In this document: positions 7,390 through 15,639 of the stretch, piece after piece | Layout of the letters: every line of letters starts with the position of its first letter | Numbering within the stretch: position 1 is the stretch's first letter | DNA from: Paenibacillus xylanexedens | GTDB lineage: Bacteria; Bacillota; Bacilli; Paenibacillales; Paenibacillaceae | Assembly (NCBI RefSeq): GCF_007676705.1 | Contig: NZ_VEBF01000003.1 | Location: forward strand, 434,001-498,000 | Length of the DNA stretch: 64,000 bases | Direction: 5' to 3' | Position numbers and translations under genes: made by a program | Notes under the pieces: model-generated | Told to the model about the DNA's origin: nothing | The model's input: only the letters and a program-made list of their open reading frames with translations | The model's database searches: none

Positions 7390-9471
7390 TTATAACTCAG
7401 CCCACTGGGCCAATACATCATTGTATTCAGTGGACAATTGCTCCCGGTCATTCCAGATTTGTTCCAGTTCAAGCGGATTGTTCTGTACCATTTCCAACTG
7501 TTGATCCAGCACCTGAATCTCTGCCTCAAGACGAGCAAGGGTCTTCTCCAGCTTCTCCGCAGACAGTATATTGCCGTTGCTACTTCTATGATTCGATGCA
7601 GTTACTGCCGAAGGAGTCAACGCCTTGCTTGATCCTGTGGAAACTTCATGATCACGACTTCCATCGGTAGCCGCAACAGTGGAACCGTTCAATGTCGAGG
7701 TTGCTTCTGGTTGCTTCCCTGATCTGGCAGTCCCGCCGGGCGCGGACGTTAAACCTGACTTCATCTCTGACTTGGCATTCCCACGAGAAGAAACTCCCGC
7801 TCCTGCTGTAACTTGACCTGTCGCCGCTGCACGAGCTTGCATATCAAGCTTCTTCTCACGATACGCCTCATAGTCTCCCAGATAAGCGGTCATCTGTCCG
7901 TCCTCCAGTTCCCAGACACGGGAAGCGAGGCGATTGACGAAATACCGATCATGCGAGATGGCAAGTACGGTTCCTTCAAAATCAACCAAGGATTCTTCCA
8001 GCGCTTCTCTGGATGCGACATCCAGATGGTTGGTCGGCTCATCGAGCAGCAGTACATTGGGTTTGCGTTGAACCAGCAGAGCCAGCCGCAGGCGCGTCCA
8101 TTCCCCGCCAGATAATTGCCCGACAGAGCGGAATACATCCGCTCCATAGAACAGATATCGGGCCAGAATCCCGCGAGCCTCGCCTTCCTCCACACCCGCT
8201 TCCAGACGGAAGTATTCAAGTACATTCAGCTTCGGATTCGTGGGTTCCTCCTGTTGAGCCAGATACCCGACATCCACACGCGCCCCCCACTCCAGCTTGC
8301 CAGCATTGGGTTGCTCGTCACCAAGCAACAGCTTGAATAGGGTCGTCTTGCCGGAACCATTGCGGCCAATGAGTGCAATTTTATCCCCATATTCCAGCAG
8401 ACCCGAGATTCCGCGCAGGATTTCACGCTCACCATAGCTCTTCTCGACCTGTTCCAATACCGCTACCCGTTTACCCGTTCGATCCGTAGGGCGCACATCG
8501 AACTCGGCATTGCGGCGCTCCAGCACAGGACGCTTCACCTGTTCCATCCGCTCGATTGCTTTACGCATCGAAGCCGCCCGTCTGAAGAACTTTTCATTGC
8601 CGCCCACACGACCCCATTCCTCCAGTTGGCGGATCGTTTCTTTCATTTTTTTGATAACCTTCTGCTGCTCTTTAAACTCCTCGAATTGCTGCAACAGCCG
8701 TTGTTCCTTCACTTTCATATATTCCGTATAACCGCCAGCAGACGTTTCTGCTTCGCCATCCTCCAGCTCCAGTGTTCGATTCACGACCCGATCCAGAAAA
8801 TAGCGATCATGCGAGATCAGGACAATGGTTCCCGTGTACTCTCGCAAATATCCTTCCAGCCACTCGACCCGCTCCAGATCGAGATGGTTCGTCGGCTCAT
8901 CCAGCAATAACAGGTCGGGCCTTACGATTAACTGTGAAGCCAGCACTACCCGAGTCTGCTCCCCACCGGACAGGGAACCGAAGCGCCAACCATAATGCGC
9001 CTTGTCAATATCCAGACCGTCCGCCACCTGATCGATCCGGGCATCCATTTCGTATCCACCCTCACGCTCGAACTGATCTTGCAGGGCTGCATAACGTTTC
9101 AGCAGGCGCTCCAATTGACTAGGGTCTGCTGCGCATGCCGGATCGGACATCTGCTGCTCCATTTCCTTCATTTGCGTGGAACATACCATGAGCTCCTTGA
9201 ATCCAAGACTCAATACATCCAGAACGGTATGGTCATCCAGTCCTTCCGGAACTTGTGCCACATATCCCATTCGTGTATCTTTCTTTATCATTAATTGACC
9301 CTCGTCCGGCTTGTTCAGCCTTGCCATCAGGCGCATAAGTGTTGTCTTGCCGCTTCCGTTGCGGCCGATCAGGGCGACTTTATCACCTTCCATAATTTCA
9401 AACGTAATGCCGTCCAGCACCAGATGTGCTCCGTGGTATTGAGTCAGTTGTTGCGCGCTAATCATCATCAT
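7390..9471 (-). CDS. ABC-F family ATPase (ribosome-associated)
   Basis: This 693-residue protein has two ABC ATPase domains and no membrane segments, as in ABC-F proteins that act on the ribosome. Both domains carry GRNGSGKTT Walker A motifs (about residues 35 and 370), LSGGE signatures and LLLDEPTNHLD Walker B motifs with ISHDRYF switch regions. Between them is a charged helical linker with GGNEKFFRRAASMRKAIERME. After the second domain comes a Ser/Thr/Gly-rich spacer of about 70 residues and a C-terminal coiled coil. The first of three consecutive ATGs at 9471 has AGGAGG. A leader ORF and hairpin precede it, an arrangement known from antibiotic-resistance ABC-F genes. Drug protection is possible but not shown. 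Confidence 0.9.
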   Translation of the reverse strand: MMMISAQQLTQYHGAHLVLDGITFEIMEGDKVALIGRNGSGKTTLMRLMARLNKPDEGQLMIKKDTRMGYVAQVPEGLDDHTVLDVLSLGFKELMVCSTQMKEMEQQMSDPACAADPSQLERLLKRYAALQDQFEREGGYEMDARIDQVADGLDIDKAHYGWRFGSLSGGEQTRVVLASQLIVRPDLLLLDEPTNHLDLERVEWLEGYLREYTGTIVLISHDRYFLDRVVNRTLELEDGEAETSAGGYTEYMKVKEQRLLQQFEEFKEQQKVIKKMKETIRQLEEWGRVGGNEKFFRRAASMRKAIERMEQVKRPVLERRNAEFDVRPTDRTGKRVAVLEQVEKSYGEREILRGISGLLEYGDKIALIGRNGSGKTTLFKLLLGDEQPNAGKLEWGARVDVGYLAQQEEPTNPKLNVLEYFRLEAGVEEGEARGILARYLFYGADVFRSVGQLSGGEWTRLRLALLVQRKPNVLLLDEPTNHLDVASREALEESLVDFEGTVLAISHDRYFVNRLASRVWELEDGQMTAYLGDYEAYREKKLDMQARAAATGQVTAGAGVSSRGNAKSEMKSGLTSAPGGTARSGKQPEATSTLNGSTVAATDGSRDHEVSTGSSKALTPSAVTASNHRSSNGNILSAEKLEKTLARLEAEIQVLDQQLEMVQNNPLELEQIWNDREQLSTEYNDVLAQWAEL

Positions 9472-9510
9472 AATAAGGTTCCTCCTATAGGTTGGAAGAT
9501 CCTGACCGCA

Positions 9511-9547
9511 ACACAAAAAGAGCCGCAGGAGGTTAGCTCCGCGGCCC
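9511..9547 (-). terminator. Intrinsic terminator/attenuator upstream of the ABC-F gene
   Basis: On the minus strand GCCGC-GAG pairs with CTC-GCGGC and is followed by five T. It lies after the 53-codon leader ORF (23 bases) and 40 bases before the ABC-F start, so transcription must pass it to reach the gene. Confidence 0.75.
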
Positions 9548-9569
9548 TTCAGAATTCAAGCAATATCGC

Positions 9570-9731
9570 TTATCGTCCGAATGAGGTCAAGGCAGGCATC
9601 TTCTCGCAAATGTTAACTTCCGTATATTCAAAATTGGACAGACTTCTCCCGTTGGTCAGAAAAGTATGAACAATGCCAGCCATAGCAATCGGCAGCTGGC
9701 TAATACGGTTGTTAAGCATCTCGTGATTCAC
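9570..9731 (-). CDS. Leader ORF of 53 codons before the ABC-F gene
   Basis: A small reading frame starts with GTG at 9731, eight bases after GGGAGG, and stops with TAA at 9570. It encodes a neutral 53-residue peptide (beginning NHEMLNNRISQLPIAM) with no recognised domain. It has a good ribosome site, ends just before the hairpin at 9511-9547 and is followed by the ABC-F gene. This fits a translated leader that senses stalled ribosomes, although it is longer than most known leader peptides. It could also be an independent small protein. A possible promoter (TTGCAG, 18 bases, TATATT) lies just upstream. Confidence 0.5.
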   Translation of the reverse strand: MNHEMLNNRISQLPIAMAGIVHTFLTNGRSLSNFEYTEVNICEKMPALTSFGR

Positions 9732-9842
9732 CTGTCTTCACCTCCCTTGTCATAATTAATGTCAATATATCACAGACGGATGCGTTCCTGCAACCATCCC
9801 ATCGCCCAATTCATCCGTACTGTACAGTAGCTACTGCTCTGA

Positions 9843-10127
9843 TTAATTTCTGCCCCGTCGCCGAAGCACCACATCCCTGATCGCCACCGTAATGAGTGTT
9901 AACATTCCCGCGGTACCGAGTGACACACCGAGCAGAGCATATCCGATGCCATTCCATCCGCCAATATTGATGCTGATCATGATTACAACGGCACCGCCAA
10001 GCAAGGCCACACATGGCAATATATATTGAACCCACGTCATTCGCCGTCCTTGCAACCGATAGATAAGCCATTCAATCAGCAGCTGCACCGCCCACATTCC
10101 CAATGTCCACATGATCAGTACTTCCAT
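9843..10127 (-). CDS. Hypothetical small membrane protein
   Basis: A 94-residue protein with three hydrophobic segments (about residues 4-22, 33-53 and 58-83) and basic ends (RLQGRRM, LRRRGRN), so it is an integral membrane protein. I do not recognise the family. ATG 10127 follows AGGAGGGG by seven bases, which supports translation. It follows the glycosyltransferase gene by 53 bases on the same strand and may be its operon partner. Confidence 0.65.
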   Translation of the reverse strand: MEVLIMWTLGMWAVQLLIEWLIYRLQGRRMTWVQYILPCVALLGGAVVIMISINIGGWNGIGYALLGVSLGTAGMLTLITVAIRDVVLRRRGRN

Positions 10128-10180
10128 AAGGTTCCCCTCCTGTTGCTGGATGGATCAAGCCCTTTGTTACAGACTTGCCT

Positions 10181-11179
10181 TTACTTCAACCAATCCGAGA
10201 AAAAGTTCCGGTATCCTTCTTTCATCTTCGTCCGCGAAAAAGCACCAAACGCATACTCCCGGTTGTCTTCTGACACACTGCGCGGTGCTGCCGCAGCCAT
10301 GTTCACCAGTTCAAACCAATTGTCCTCATTGCCTGCAAAGGCATGCGTGGATCGAATGTGTCCGTAACACGCGTGCTCCGGTTTCACGACCATTTTACCC
10401 ATCGCCATCGCTTCCGTCAGCGGCATCCCAAACGTATCAAAGGCCGAACAGTTCCAATACACCTTGGATGAGTTCATCAACGTAAATATCTCATCCTGCG
10501 TGAGCGCAAACTTCAGCTTCACATTGGCAGGAATGTCGTACTTCTTCATGGTTTCCTGATAGCGCACACCGCCGAACACCATATACACTTCCTTGTCCGG
10601 GTTCTGCCGGGCATATTCCAGGACCAGGTCAGGGCGACGGTTCGCCTCATCCCGACCGATCCAGAGCACACGATTATGCACAACCTGACTCGGGTCATAG
10701 TGCCGGTTCGCCAGCTCTTCGCTAAAGCCAATCGGGATGACGTTCACGTCATGTACACCGAAATTGCGACCCAGCTCTGTTTTCAAAAACTCCGTCTGTA
10801 CAATGGCTTTATCCACCATCGTATAAAATGGCTTCATCATCTCATATCCCGTCAGCGCGGGATCGGGGAAACTATGCGGGAACAACACGCTCTTCGGTAA
10901 GAACATCTTCAAAAACGTAAACCCGGACACGGTGTAGATGACATGTTCTATATTTTGGCTATGAATCTGATCCAGCACGATATCGTAATTCACCAGGTCG
11001 CCTTTCTCATGCTCGTAACCGGGCAACCAGTCATATCCGCTGACATGACGCTCCGGCGAGATGAACACGATATCAACACCCAACTCCAGACCAATCTGCT
11101 TCAGCCGATCCGCAAATACGCGTGGCCCCTGAGCTTCTGTAAATTGAATTTTACGCATAACAAGTCCGACTTTACGCAA
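10181..11179 (-). CDS. Glycosyltransferase, GT-B fold (family 4-like)
   Basis: The 332-residue protein has two Rossmann-like halves. The donor-binding half contains NRVLWIGRDEANRRPDLVLEYA, VYMVFGGVRYQ and the C-terminal EAMAMGKMVVKPEHACYGHIRS block that resembles the E-x7-E region of group 1 transferases, with the second acidic residue at GNEDNW. The N-terminal half is short. Donor and acceptor are unknown. TTG at 11179 is preferred because the only good site (GAGGGGTGAG) lies just upstream of it; a GTG at 11188 overlaps that site. It lies 18 bases after the phosphotransferase-like gene, so the pair is probably co-transcribed. Confidence 0.75.
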   Translation of the reverse strand: MRKVGLVMRKIQFTEAQGPRVFADRLKQIGLELGVDIVFISPERHVSGYDWLPGYEHEKGDLVNYDIVLDQIHSQNIEHVIYTVSGFTFLKMFLPKSVLFPHSFPDPALTGYEMMKPFYTMVDKAIVQTEFLKTELGRNFGVHDVNVIPIGFSEELANRHYDPSQVVHNRVLWIGRDEANRRPDLVLEYARQNPDKEVYMVFGGVRYQETMKKYDIPANVKLKFALTQDEIFTLMNSSKVYWNCSAFDTFGMPLTEAMAMGKMVVKPEHACYGHIRSTHAFAGNEDNWFELVNMAAAAPRSVSEDNREYAFGAFSRTKMKEGYRNFFSDWLK

Positions 11180-11197
11180 GCTTCTCACCCCTCATTT

Positions 11198-12337
11198 CTA
11201 TTCCTCACGCATGTGCTTCATGCACTGTTCCAGCGTCGCTGCCGTCTCGTGCCATTGGCTTCGCAGCTGCTCCTTCGGCCACACACATCCCTCACTCCTC
11301 AGATCACTGTCAATCAAACGCAGCATCCAGAGCGAAAATACAATAGCATAGGCATCGTACCATCCTGTAAAAAGAACCCGTTCAATCTGTACGCCCAAGC
11401 TCCCCAGTTTGTCCAAATAAACATCCATAACCCGCTCTCGCAGGGCAGGCGTAACCGTTCTGGGGAACAGCGGATGCGAGAGATCCACCAGATGGTATAC
11501 ATCCCACAGCGGCGTATTCAGATGGGCATGCTCCCAGTCCAAGATGACCAGCCTGCCGTCCACTTCCGCCATGTTACCTGGATGCAGGTCTCCGTGACAC
11601 AAAACGGTTGGAAGTTGCTCCTCAGCTGTAAGGATCAACCTAGCGATCTTGTCCCAATCCGATGCGGACAGCTGCATGTCCAGTCTGGCCAACAGATCAA
11701 CGGTAGATTGCTTCTGCATTTGCAACTCATCCAACATCGTGCGAATGGACGGTTTCTGGCCCACGCGAGGCAGCTCGCTCCAATCCGTAACAGGCAATGC
11801 ATGCCACGCTGCCATATGTGCCGCTGCGCCGAGCATCGTCGCTTCTTGCGAATCATGCACAAGCTGCCCCAGATCCTCGTAGATCATCCAGCTCTGTGCT
11901 GGTGCAATTGTAAGGTCAGACGCAGCAATAAGCTGTGGATAGAACGGCGGTAGAACAGACATCACACGCTCGTACATCCATCGTTCCCGTCCATGCTGCG
12001 CAGAATTCGTCAGCGGTTTGAAAATATATCTCCCACCGGTAGGAACAGTGAATCGCTCTACATATCGTCCGTTCATTCCTTTATACAACGGTTCTCGATT
12101 GGTTATATATTGATCATTCAGCATTCCTTCAGGCGTCACCCAGCTGTGTGCATCCTTCTCTTCATACACGCTACCCACCATCCATATCGTTCTCCCTACT
12201 TTTCGTATCCTCATGTTATGATTTCTATCCATCATACGTTGCCGCTCACAAGCCTGCAAGCTTTGGTCGTAAGCGCTTATTCGATGTATCAAGTCAGAGA
12301 ATTCAAAAGTGCTCCTTGCATTTTGGTTAGTAATCAC
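11198..12337 (-). CDS. Aminoglycoside phosphotransferase-fold protein
   Basis: A protein of up to 379 residues with the kinase-like core of the APH/choline kinase family: LCHGDLHPGNM holds the Brenner catalytic loop (HGDxxxxN), and VILDWEHA replaces the usual DxD metal motif with DWE. The middle has MIYEDLGQLVHD hinge-like residues. The substrate could be a small alcohol or sugar; resistance cannot be claimed. The start is uncertain. GTG 12337 lies inside the tetR operator and has no ribosome site, so one of the ATGs between 12200 and 12235 may be used. It is divergent from tetR and followed closely by a glycosyltransferase. Confidence 0.75.
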   Translation of the reverse strand: MITNQNARSTFEFSDLIHRISAYDQSLQACERQRMMDRNHNMRIRKVGRTIWMVGSVYEEKDAHSWVTPEGMLNDQYITNREPLYKGMNGRYVERFTVPTGGRYIFKPLTNSAQHGRERWMYERVMSVLPPFYPQLIAASDLTIAPAQSWMIYEDLGQLVHDSQEATMLGAAAHMAAWHALPVTDWSELPRVGQKPSIRTMLDELQMQKQSTVDLLARLDMQLSASDWDKIARLILTAEEQLPTVLCHGDLHPGNMAEVDGRLVILDWEHAHLNTPLWDVYHLVDLSHPLFPRTVTPALRERVMDVYLDKLGSLGVQIERVLFTGWYDAYAIVFSLWMLRLIDSDLRSEGCVWPKEQLRSQWHETAATLEQCMKHMREE

Positions 12338-12343
12338 TTACTA
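12327..12343. promoter_or_regulatory. TetR-type operator 1 (autoregulation)
   Basis: The palindrome TTAGTAATCACTTACTA has TAGTAA and TTACTA arms around four bases. It sits between a -35-like TTGCAT (12316) and overlaps a -10-like TACTAT (12339-12344). The same TTAGT-N8-ACTA pattern recurs at 13088, before the oxidoreductase gene. Confidence 0.65.
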
Positions 12344-12350
12344 TACAATC

Positions 12351-12941
12351 ATGAAGAACAAACCTCATGTGGATAGCAAAAAGAAAGATATCGTACAAGC
12401 GGCGATGCGCTTGTTCGCAACCAAAGGCGTTGACGGCATATCCGTCAAAGAGATCGGTGACGCCGCCGGAGTAACCGATGCGGCGATCTACAAACATTTT
12501 AAAAACAAAGATGCCGTTGCCCTGGAAGCCTTCACTCAATACTGTGTCGACTATACTGCATTGATTGACGGGTATGTTCGCCGGGAAGGTCCCGTGCTGG
12601 AACGCTTCAAGCAACTGGTTACCGAGGTTCTCCATCTGCATGATGAAGATCCCTACGGGCTGCTGCTGATTTCACAAAATCACGAAATATTCATTGAAGC
12701 TGGAAGCAGCGAGGATTACCGTCAGCCATTGGATGCGTTAATGGATCTGATCGATCAGGGAATCATGCGGGGTGAACTGCCTCAGCAGGATTCGAGGCTC
12801 ACGGCCGTGCTGATTATCGGTGCGATTACACGTATGGCGGTCTCCAGTATGCAAGGTGAGCTACCGGAGCTGTTGGTACCTTATACGGGCGAGACTGTTC
12901 ATCGTCTTGCATCAATGTTGGGACAGGTACCCCAAGAGTAG
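12351..12941 (+). CDS. TetR family transcriptional regulator
   Basis: This 196-residue repressor has the TetR N-terminal helix-turn-helix: KKKDIVQAAMRLFATKGVDG followed by SVKEIGDAAGVTDAAIYKHFKNKDAV (about residues 8-50). The C-terminal ligand domain is helical. No ribosome site precedes ATG 12351, and the likely -10 TACTAT ends only six bases before it, so the message may be leaderless. Matching palindromes at its own promoter and before the flavodoxin-fold gene suggest it represses both. Confidence 0.9.
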   Translation: MKNKPHVDSKKKDIVQAAMRLFATKGVDGISVKEIGDAAGVTDAAIYKHFKNKDAVALEAFTQYCVDYTALIDGYVRREGPVLERFKQLVTEVLHLHDEDPYGLLLISQNHEIFIEAGSSEDYRQPLDALMDLIDQGIMRGELPQQDSRLTAVLIIGAITRMAVSSMQGELPELLVPYTGETVHRLASMLGQVPQE

Positions 12942-13052
12942 CGAGGGAGAGTGGTAGCCATTCTGACCTCGCAGAACACCAAAAAAGGGTCGGAGCTACA
13001 CGTTATAAAAAGAGAGCGTCAACATACCTTCAGGATATACAGATGGATTACC

Positions 13053-13077
13053 GGGTCATACGTGACCTTTTCTTTTT
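13053..13077 (+). terminator. Terminator of tetR
   Basis: GGTCA and TGACC pair around TACG and are followed by a T-rich tract. It lies 110 bases after the tetR stop and just before the next promoter region. Confidence 0.65.
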
Positions 13078-13087
13078 GCACATGAGG

Positions 13088-13105
13088 TTAGTGTTCATTA
13101 ACTAA
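13088..13105. promoter_or_regulatory. TetR-type operator 2 before the oxidoreductase gene
   Basis: The inverted repeat TTAGTGTTCATTAACTAA shares TTAGT, TCA and ACTA with operator 1 at matching positions. It ends 24 bases before ATG 13130. Confidence 0.65.
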
Positions 13106-13129
13106 AATAGTCAGGACGTGTCATCTTCG

Positions 13130-13708
13130 ATGAAGAAAATATTAATTATTCAAGGCAATCCCGTCTCCCCCAGTTACAACGGCGCAATCGCCGAGGCGTA
13201 CCGCAAAGGTGCGGTGCAAGCTGGTGCCGACGTCCGCATGATCACCCTGAACGAGTTGGCGTTTAATATGAATCTGGAAGGAGGATATCGCAATAAACTT
13301 CCACTCGAACCAGATTTGCTGCAAGCCCAAGAAGCGATCAAGTGGGCCGAGCATCTCGTATGGGTATTCCCAATCTGGTGGGGAGGACCGCCTGCCCTGC
13401 TGAAAGGTTTCATTGACCGGATCTTCATGCCAGGTTATGCCTTCAAGTATCAGAAAGGAAAACCTTTCCCGGATCAACTACTCAAAGGCCGCACCGCCCG
13501 CATGATCACCACGATGGATGGTCCGAGCTGGTACTTCAAATGGTTCCAGGGTGAGCCCGCACACAAGATGATGAAAATCTCCACATTTGGACTGACAGGC
13601 ATCAAACCTGTGCGTATAACAACGGTAGATCAAGTGGGGAAAAAGTCGGATGAACAAAGAAAGCATTGGCTGGATAAGATCGAGCAGCTTGGGCGGAAGA
13701 TGGGGTAA
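13130..13708 (+). CDS. NAD(P)H-dependent oxidoreductase, flavodoxin-like fold (NQO1/KefF family)
   Basis: A 192-residue flavoprotein that should transfer two electrons from NAD(P)H to quinones or similar acceptors. It has the FMN/FAD-binding start KKILIIQGNPVSPSYNGAIA, the central LVWVFPIWWGGPPALLKGFIDRIFMPGYAFKY block typical of the NQO1/MdaB family, and TTMDGPSWY later. ATG 13130 is 13 bases after AGGA; the GTG at 13118 is too close to that site. The operator upstream links it to the TetR regulator. A redox-stress or quinone role is inferred. Confidence 0.9.
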   Translation: MKKILIIQGNPVSPSYNGAIAEAYRKGAVQAGADVRMITLNELAFNMNLEGGYRNKLPLEPDLLQAQEAIKWAEHLVWVFPIWWGGPPALLKGFIDRIFMPGYAFKYQKGKPFPDQLLKGRTARMITTMDGPSWYFKWFQGEPAHKMMKISTFGLTGIKPVRITTVDQVGKKSDEQRKHWLDKIEQLGRKMG

Positions 13709-13738
13709 GACAGAAAATTGCCTAATCCTAAACAAAAC

Positions 13739-13790
13739 AAAAAAGGGGATGTCCCTGCGTCATGTTCAAGACGGGACACCCCTTTTTTTT
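13739..13790. terminator. Bidirectional terminator
   Basis: AAAAGGGG-GTCCC pairs with GGGAC-CCCCTTTT; A and T runs on either side let it serve the oxidoreductase gene and the nik operon, which converge here. Confidence 0.85.
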
Positions 13791-13804
13791 GCGTTCGTTA
13801 TAGT

Positions 13805-13828
13805 CTAACGAACCTTGCACACGTTATT
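13805..13828. repeat. TAACGAACCT...ACACGTTATT motif, single copy
   Basis: The segment CTAACGAACCTTGCACACG followed by TTATT matches the repeated motif at 34260-34452 and lies between the terminator and the nikE stop codon. A nearby CGTTA at 13794 adds an inverted half. Confidence 0.6.
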
Positions 13829-14628
13829 TACCCAAACGAAATACGACCCGATGGATGCTCAGGCAAAATAGATGTAACCAGCTGCTGCACAGCCGGGTGA
13901 TCCGACTGCATCACCGAATCCCCCGCATCACCGCTATAGACAATCCTGCCCTGATCCATTACCGCAATGCGGTCACAGATCGTCATGGCGGCCCGAATAT
14001 CATGCGTGATAAAAAGGTACGACAACCCGTACGACGCTCTGAGCTCCGCCAGCAAGGATAGGATTTGTGTCTGGTGCACCATATCCAGGCTGCTGATCGA
14101 CTCGTCCAGTACGATTAACTTCGGCTTGAGCGCAATGGCTCGTGCGATGTTGACTCGCTGTAATTGCCCACCGCTGAACTGGTGCGGAAGCTTGCTCCCA
14201 TCCTCAGGTGTAAGTCCAACCTGCTCAAGCAGTTGTCCAACCACACGAAGTTGTTCTTTTGCCGACAAACGCTCGTAATTATCCAGCGGCTCCCCAATGA
14301 TCTGCGCGGCAGTCATAAGCGGATTCACAGCCGAATAACAGTCCTGGAACACGACCTGCAGATCACGTCGTAATCCCTTGAGCACTGGTTTGCTGGATCG
14401 ATAGATATCCTGACCCTGAAACAAAACCTTACCCTGGCTGGGCTTCTCCAGCCCAAGTATGATTTTCCCCAAGGTACTTTTACCTGCTCCGCTGGTACCC
14501 AACAGTCCCAGACAAACACCCTTTTCAATCGTAAGTGAAATGTCTGCCAGCACAGGAGGACGCGCTCCCGAACGATCCAGCCAATTGCGTTTGCTATAGC
14601 TATGGCTTACTTCACGTACCTGAAGCAT
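13828..14628 (-). CDS. nikE: Nickel/metallophore-type ABC importer ATPase (NikE)
   Basis: The 266-residue ATPase of the dipeptide/nickel family shows GTSGAGKST (Walker A), VVFQD (Q-loop), FSGGQLQRVNIARAI (signature), LIVLDES (Walker B, with S in place of the usual P) and FITHD (switch). It would energise uptake together with NikD on NikBC. ATG 14628 follows GGAGG by eight bases. It is the last gene of the operon, and a 166-base gap separates it from nikD. Confidence 0.85.
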   Translation of the reverse strand: MLQVREVSHSYSKRNWLDRSGARPPVLADISLTIEKGVCLGLLGTSGAGKSTLGKIILGLEKPSQGKVLFQGQDIYRSSKPVLKGLRRDLQVVFQDCYSAVNPLMTAAQIIGEPLDNYERLSAKEQLRVVGQLLEQVGLTPEDGSKLPHQFSGGQLQRVNIARAIALKPKLIVLDESISSLDMVHQTQILSLLAELRASYGLSYLFITHDIRAAMTICDRIAVMDQGRIVYSGDAGDSVMQSDHPAVQQLVTSILPEHPSGRISFG

Positions 14629-14794
14629 CAGGTCATCCTCCTCTCTTGTACTTGGCAGAAGCAATCTCCGAAGAAGACGAAATTACACATCATCATGTCC
14701 ATCCCACCCCTGCGCTACCCGCTTCAAACAGAGCTCACACCAGTTCTACACTTACATTCACTAACGATTCCACTCTTTATTAGTCGCTAACTTC

Positions 14795-15601
14795 CTATCG
14801 TCCCAAAAACATACTGGGCCTGGCATTTAACAACATCCGTGTATATTCATGCTGCGGGTGATCAAACAGTTGATACACATCCGCCTGCTCTACAATTCGT
14901 CCCTTCTGCATAACCGCGACTTCATCCGCCATTTGCGAGATCACGCCCAGATCGTGGGAGATGAGCAAGATGGATGTGCCATACTTCGTACGTAGCCGAT
15001 CCAATTCCTGAAGCACCTTCAACTGATTCACGACATCCAGCGCCGTCGTTGGTTCATCAGCAATAACCAAGGCCGGTCGCAGGCACATCGATATGGCGAT
15101 CATCACCCGCTGCAACATGCCCCCACTCAGTTGGAATGGATATCGCTTCATCAGTTTGGCCGGCTCGGGCAGGTTCATATCTGCCAAGGCAGCAATAGCC
15201 CGCTCTCGGGCCGCTGCTTTGGATATTCCCGAATGCGTACGCAAAGTTTCAATGAATTGAGATCCGATCGTATATACGGGTGTAAAAGCATTCATCGGGT
15301 TCTGCATAATAAATCCGATGTCCTTGCCCCGGATGCGTCGCATCTCCTCACCTGACAACGAGCCAAGCTCACGTCCATTCAGACGTATGCTGCCCGACAC
15401 TTCCATCCTGCGCGGATCAAGCAGATGGAGCAGCGCATTACACGTAACGGTCTTGCCGCTACCACTCTCGCCAACCAAGCCGAAGACACGACCTTTTTTT
15501 AATTCAAGATCAATGGGCTCCAGTAACGGGACTGAACCCTCCGCTGTTCTAAGATTCACTTGCAGACCACGAACTTCGAGTACTTTCGCTGCATCATCCA
15601 T
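14795..15601 (-). CDS. nikD: Nickel/metallophore-type ABC importer ATPase (NikD)
   Basis: A 268-residue ATPase with GESGSGKT, FIMQNPMNAFTPVYT (Q-loop region), LSGGMLQRVMIAISMCLRP (signature), LVIADEPTTALD (Walker B) and LISHDLG. ATG 15601 is eight bases after GGAGGTGA, 38 bases beyond the nikC stop; the frame is open further upstream, but those codons overlap nikC and have no site. It pairs with NikE as the two different nucleotide-binding subunits. Confidence 0.87.
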   Translation of the reverse strand: MDDAAKVLEVRGLQVNLRTAEGSVPLLEPIDLELKKGRVFGLVGESGSGKTVTCNALLHLLDPRRMEVSGSIRLNGRELGSLSGEEMRRIRGKDIGFIMQNPMNAFTPVYTIGSQFIETLRTHSGISKAAARERAIAALADMNLPEPAKLMKRYPFQLSGGMLQRVMIAISMCLRPALVIADEPTTALDVVNQLKVLQELDRLRTKYGTSILLISHDLGVISQMADEVAVMQKGRIVEQADVYQLFDHPQHEYTRMLLNARPSMFLGR

Positions 15602-15639
15602 CGTTACATTCACCTCCATATGCTTTCGATTCCGAACCA

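Noticed and set aside
10943..11953. A 336-codon open frame on the plus strand
   Set aside because: It spans the antisense of two real genes (glycosyltransferase and phosphotransferase-fold) and crosses their junction; no ribosome site.
11198..12337. A true aminoglycoside resistance gene
   Set aside because: Only the generic kinase loop is present, the metal motif is changed and the neighbour is a glycosyltransferase; the fold alone does not show drug resistance.
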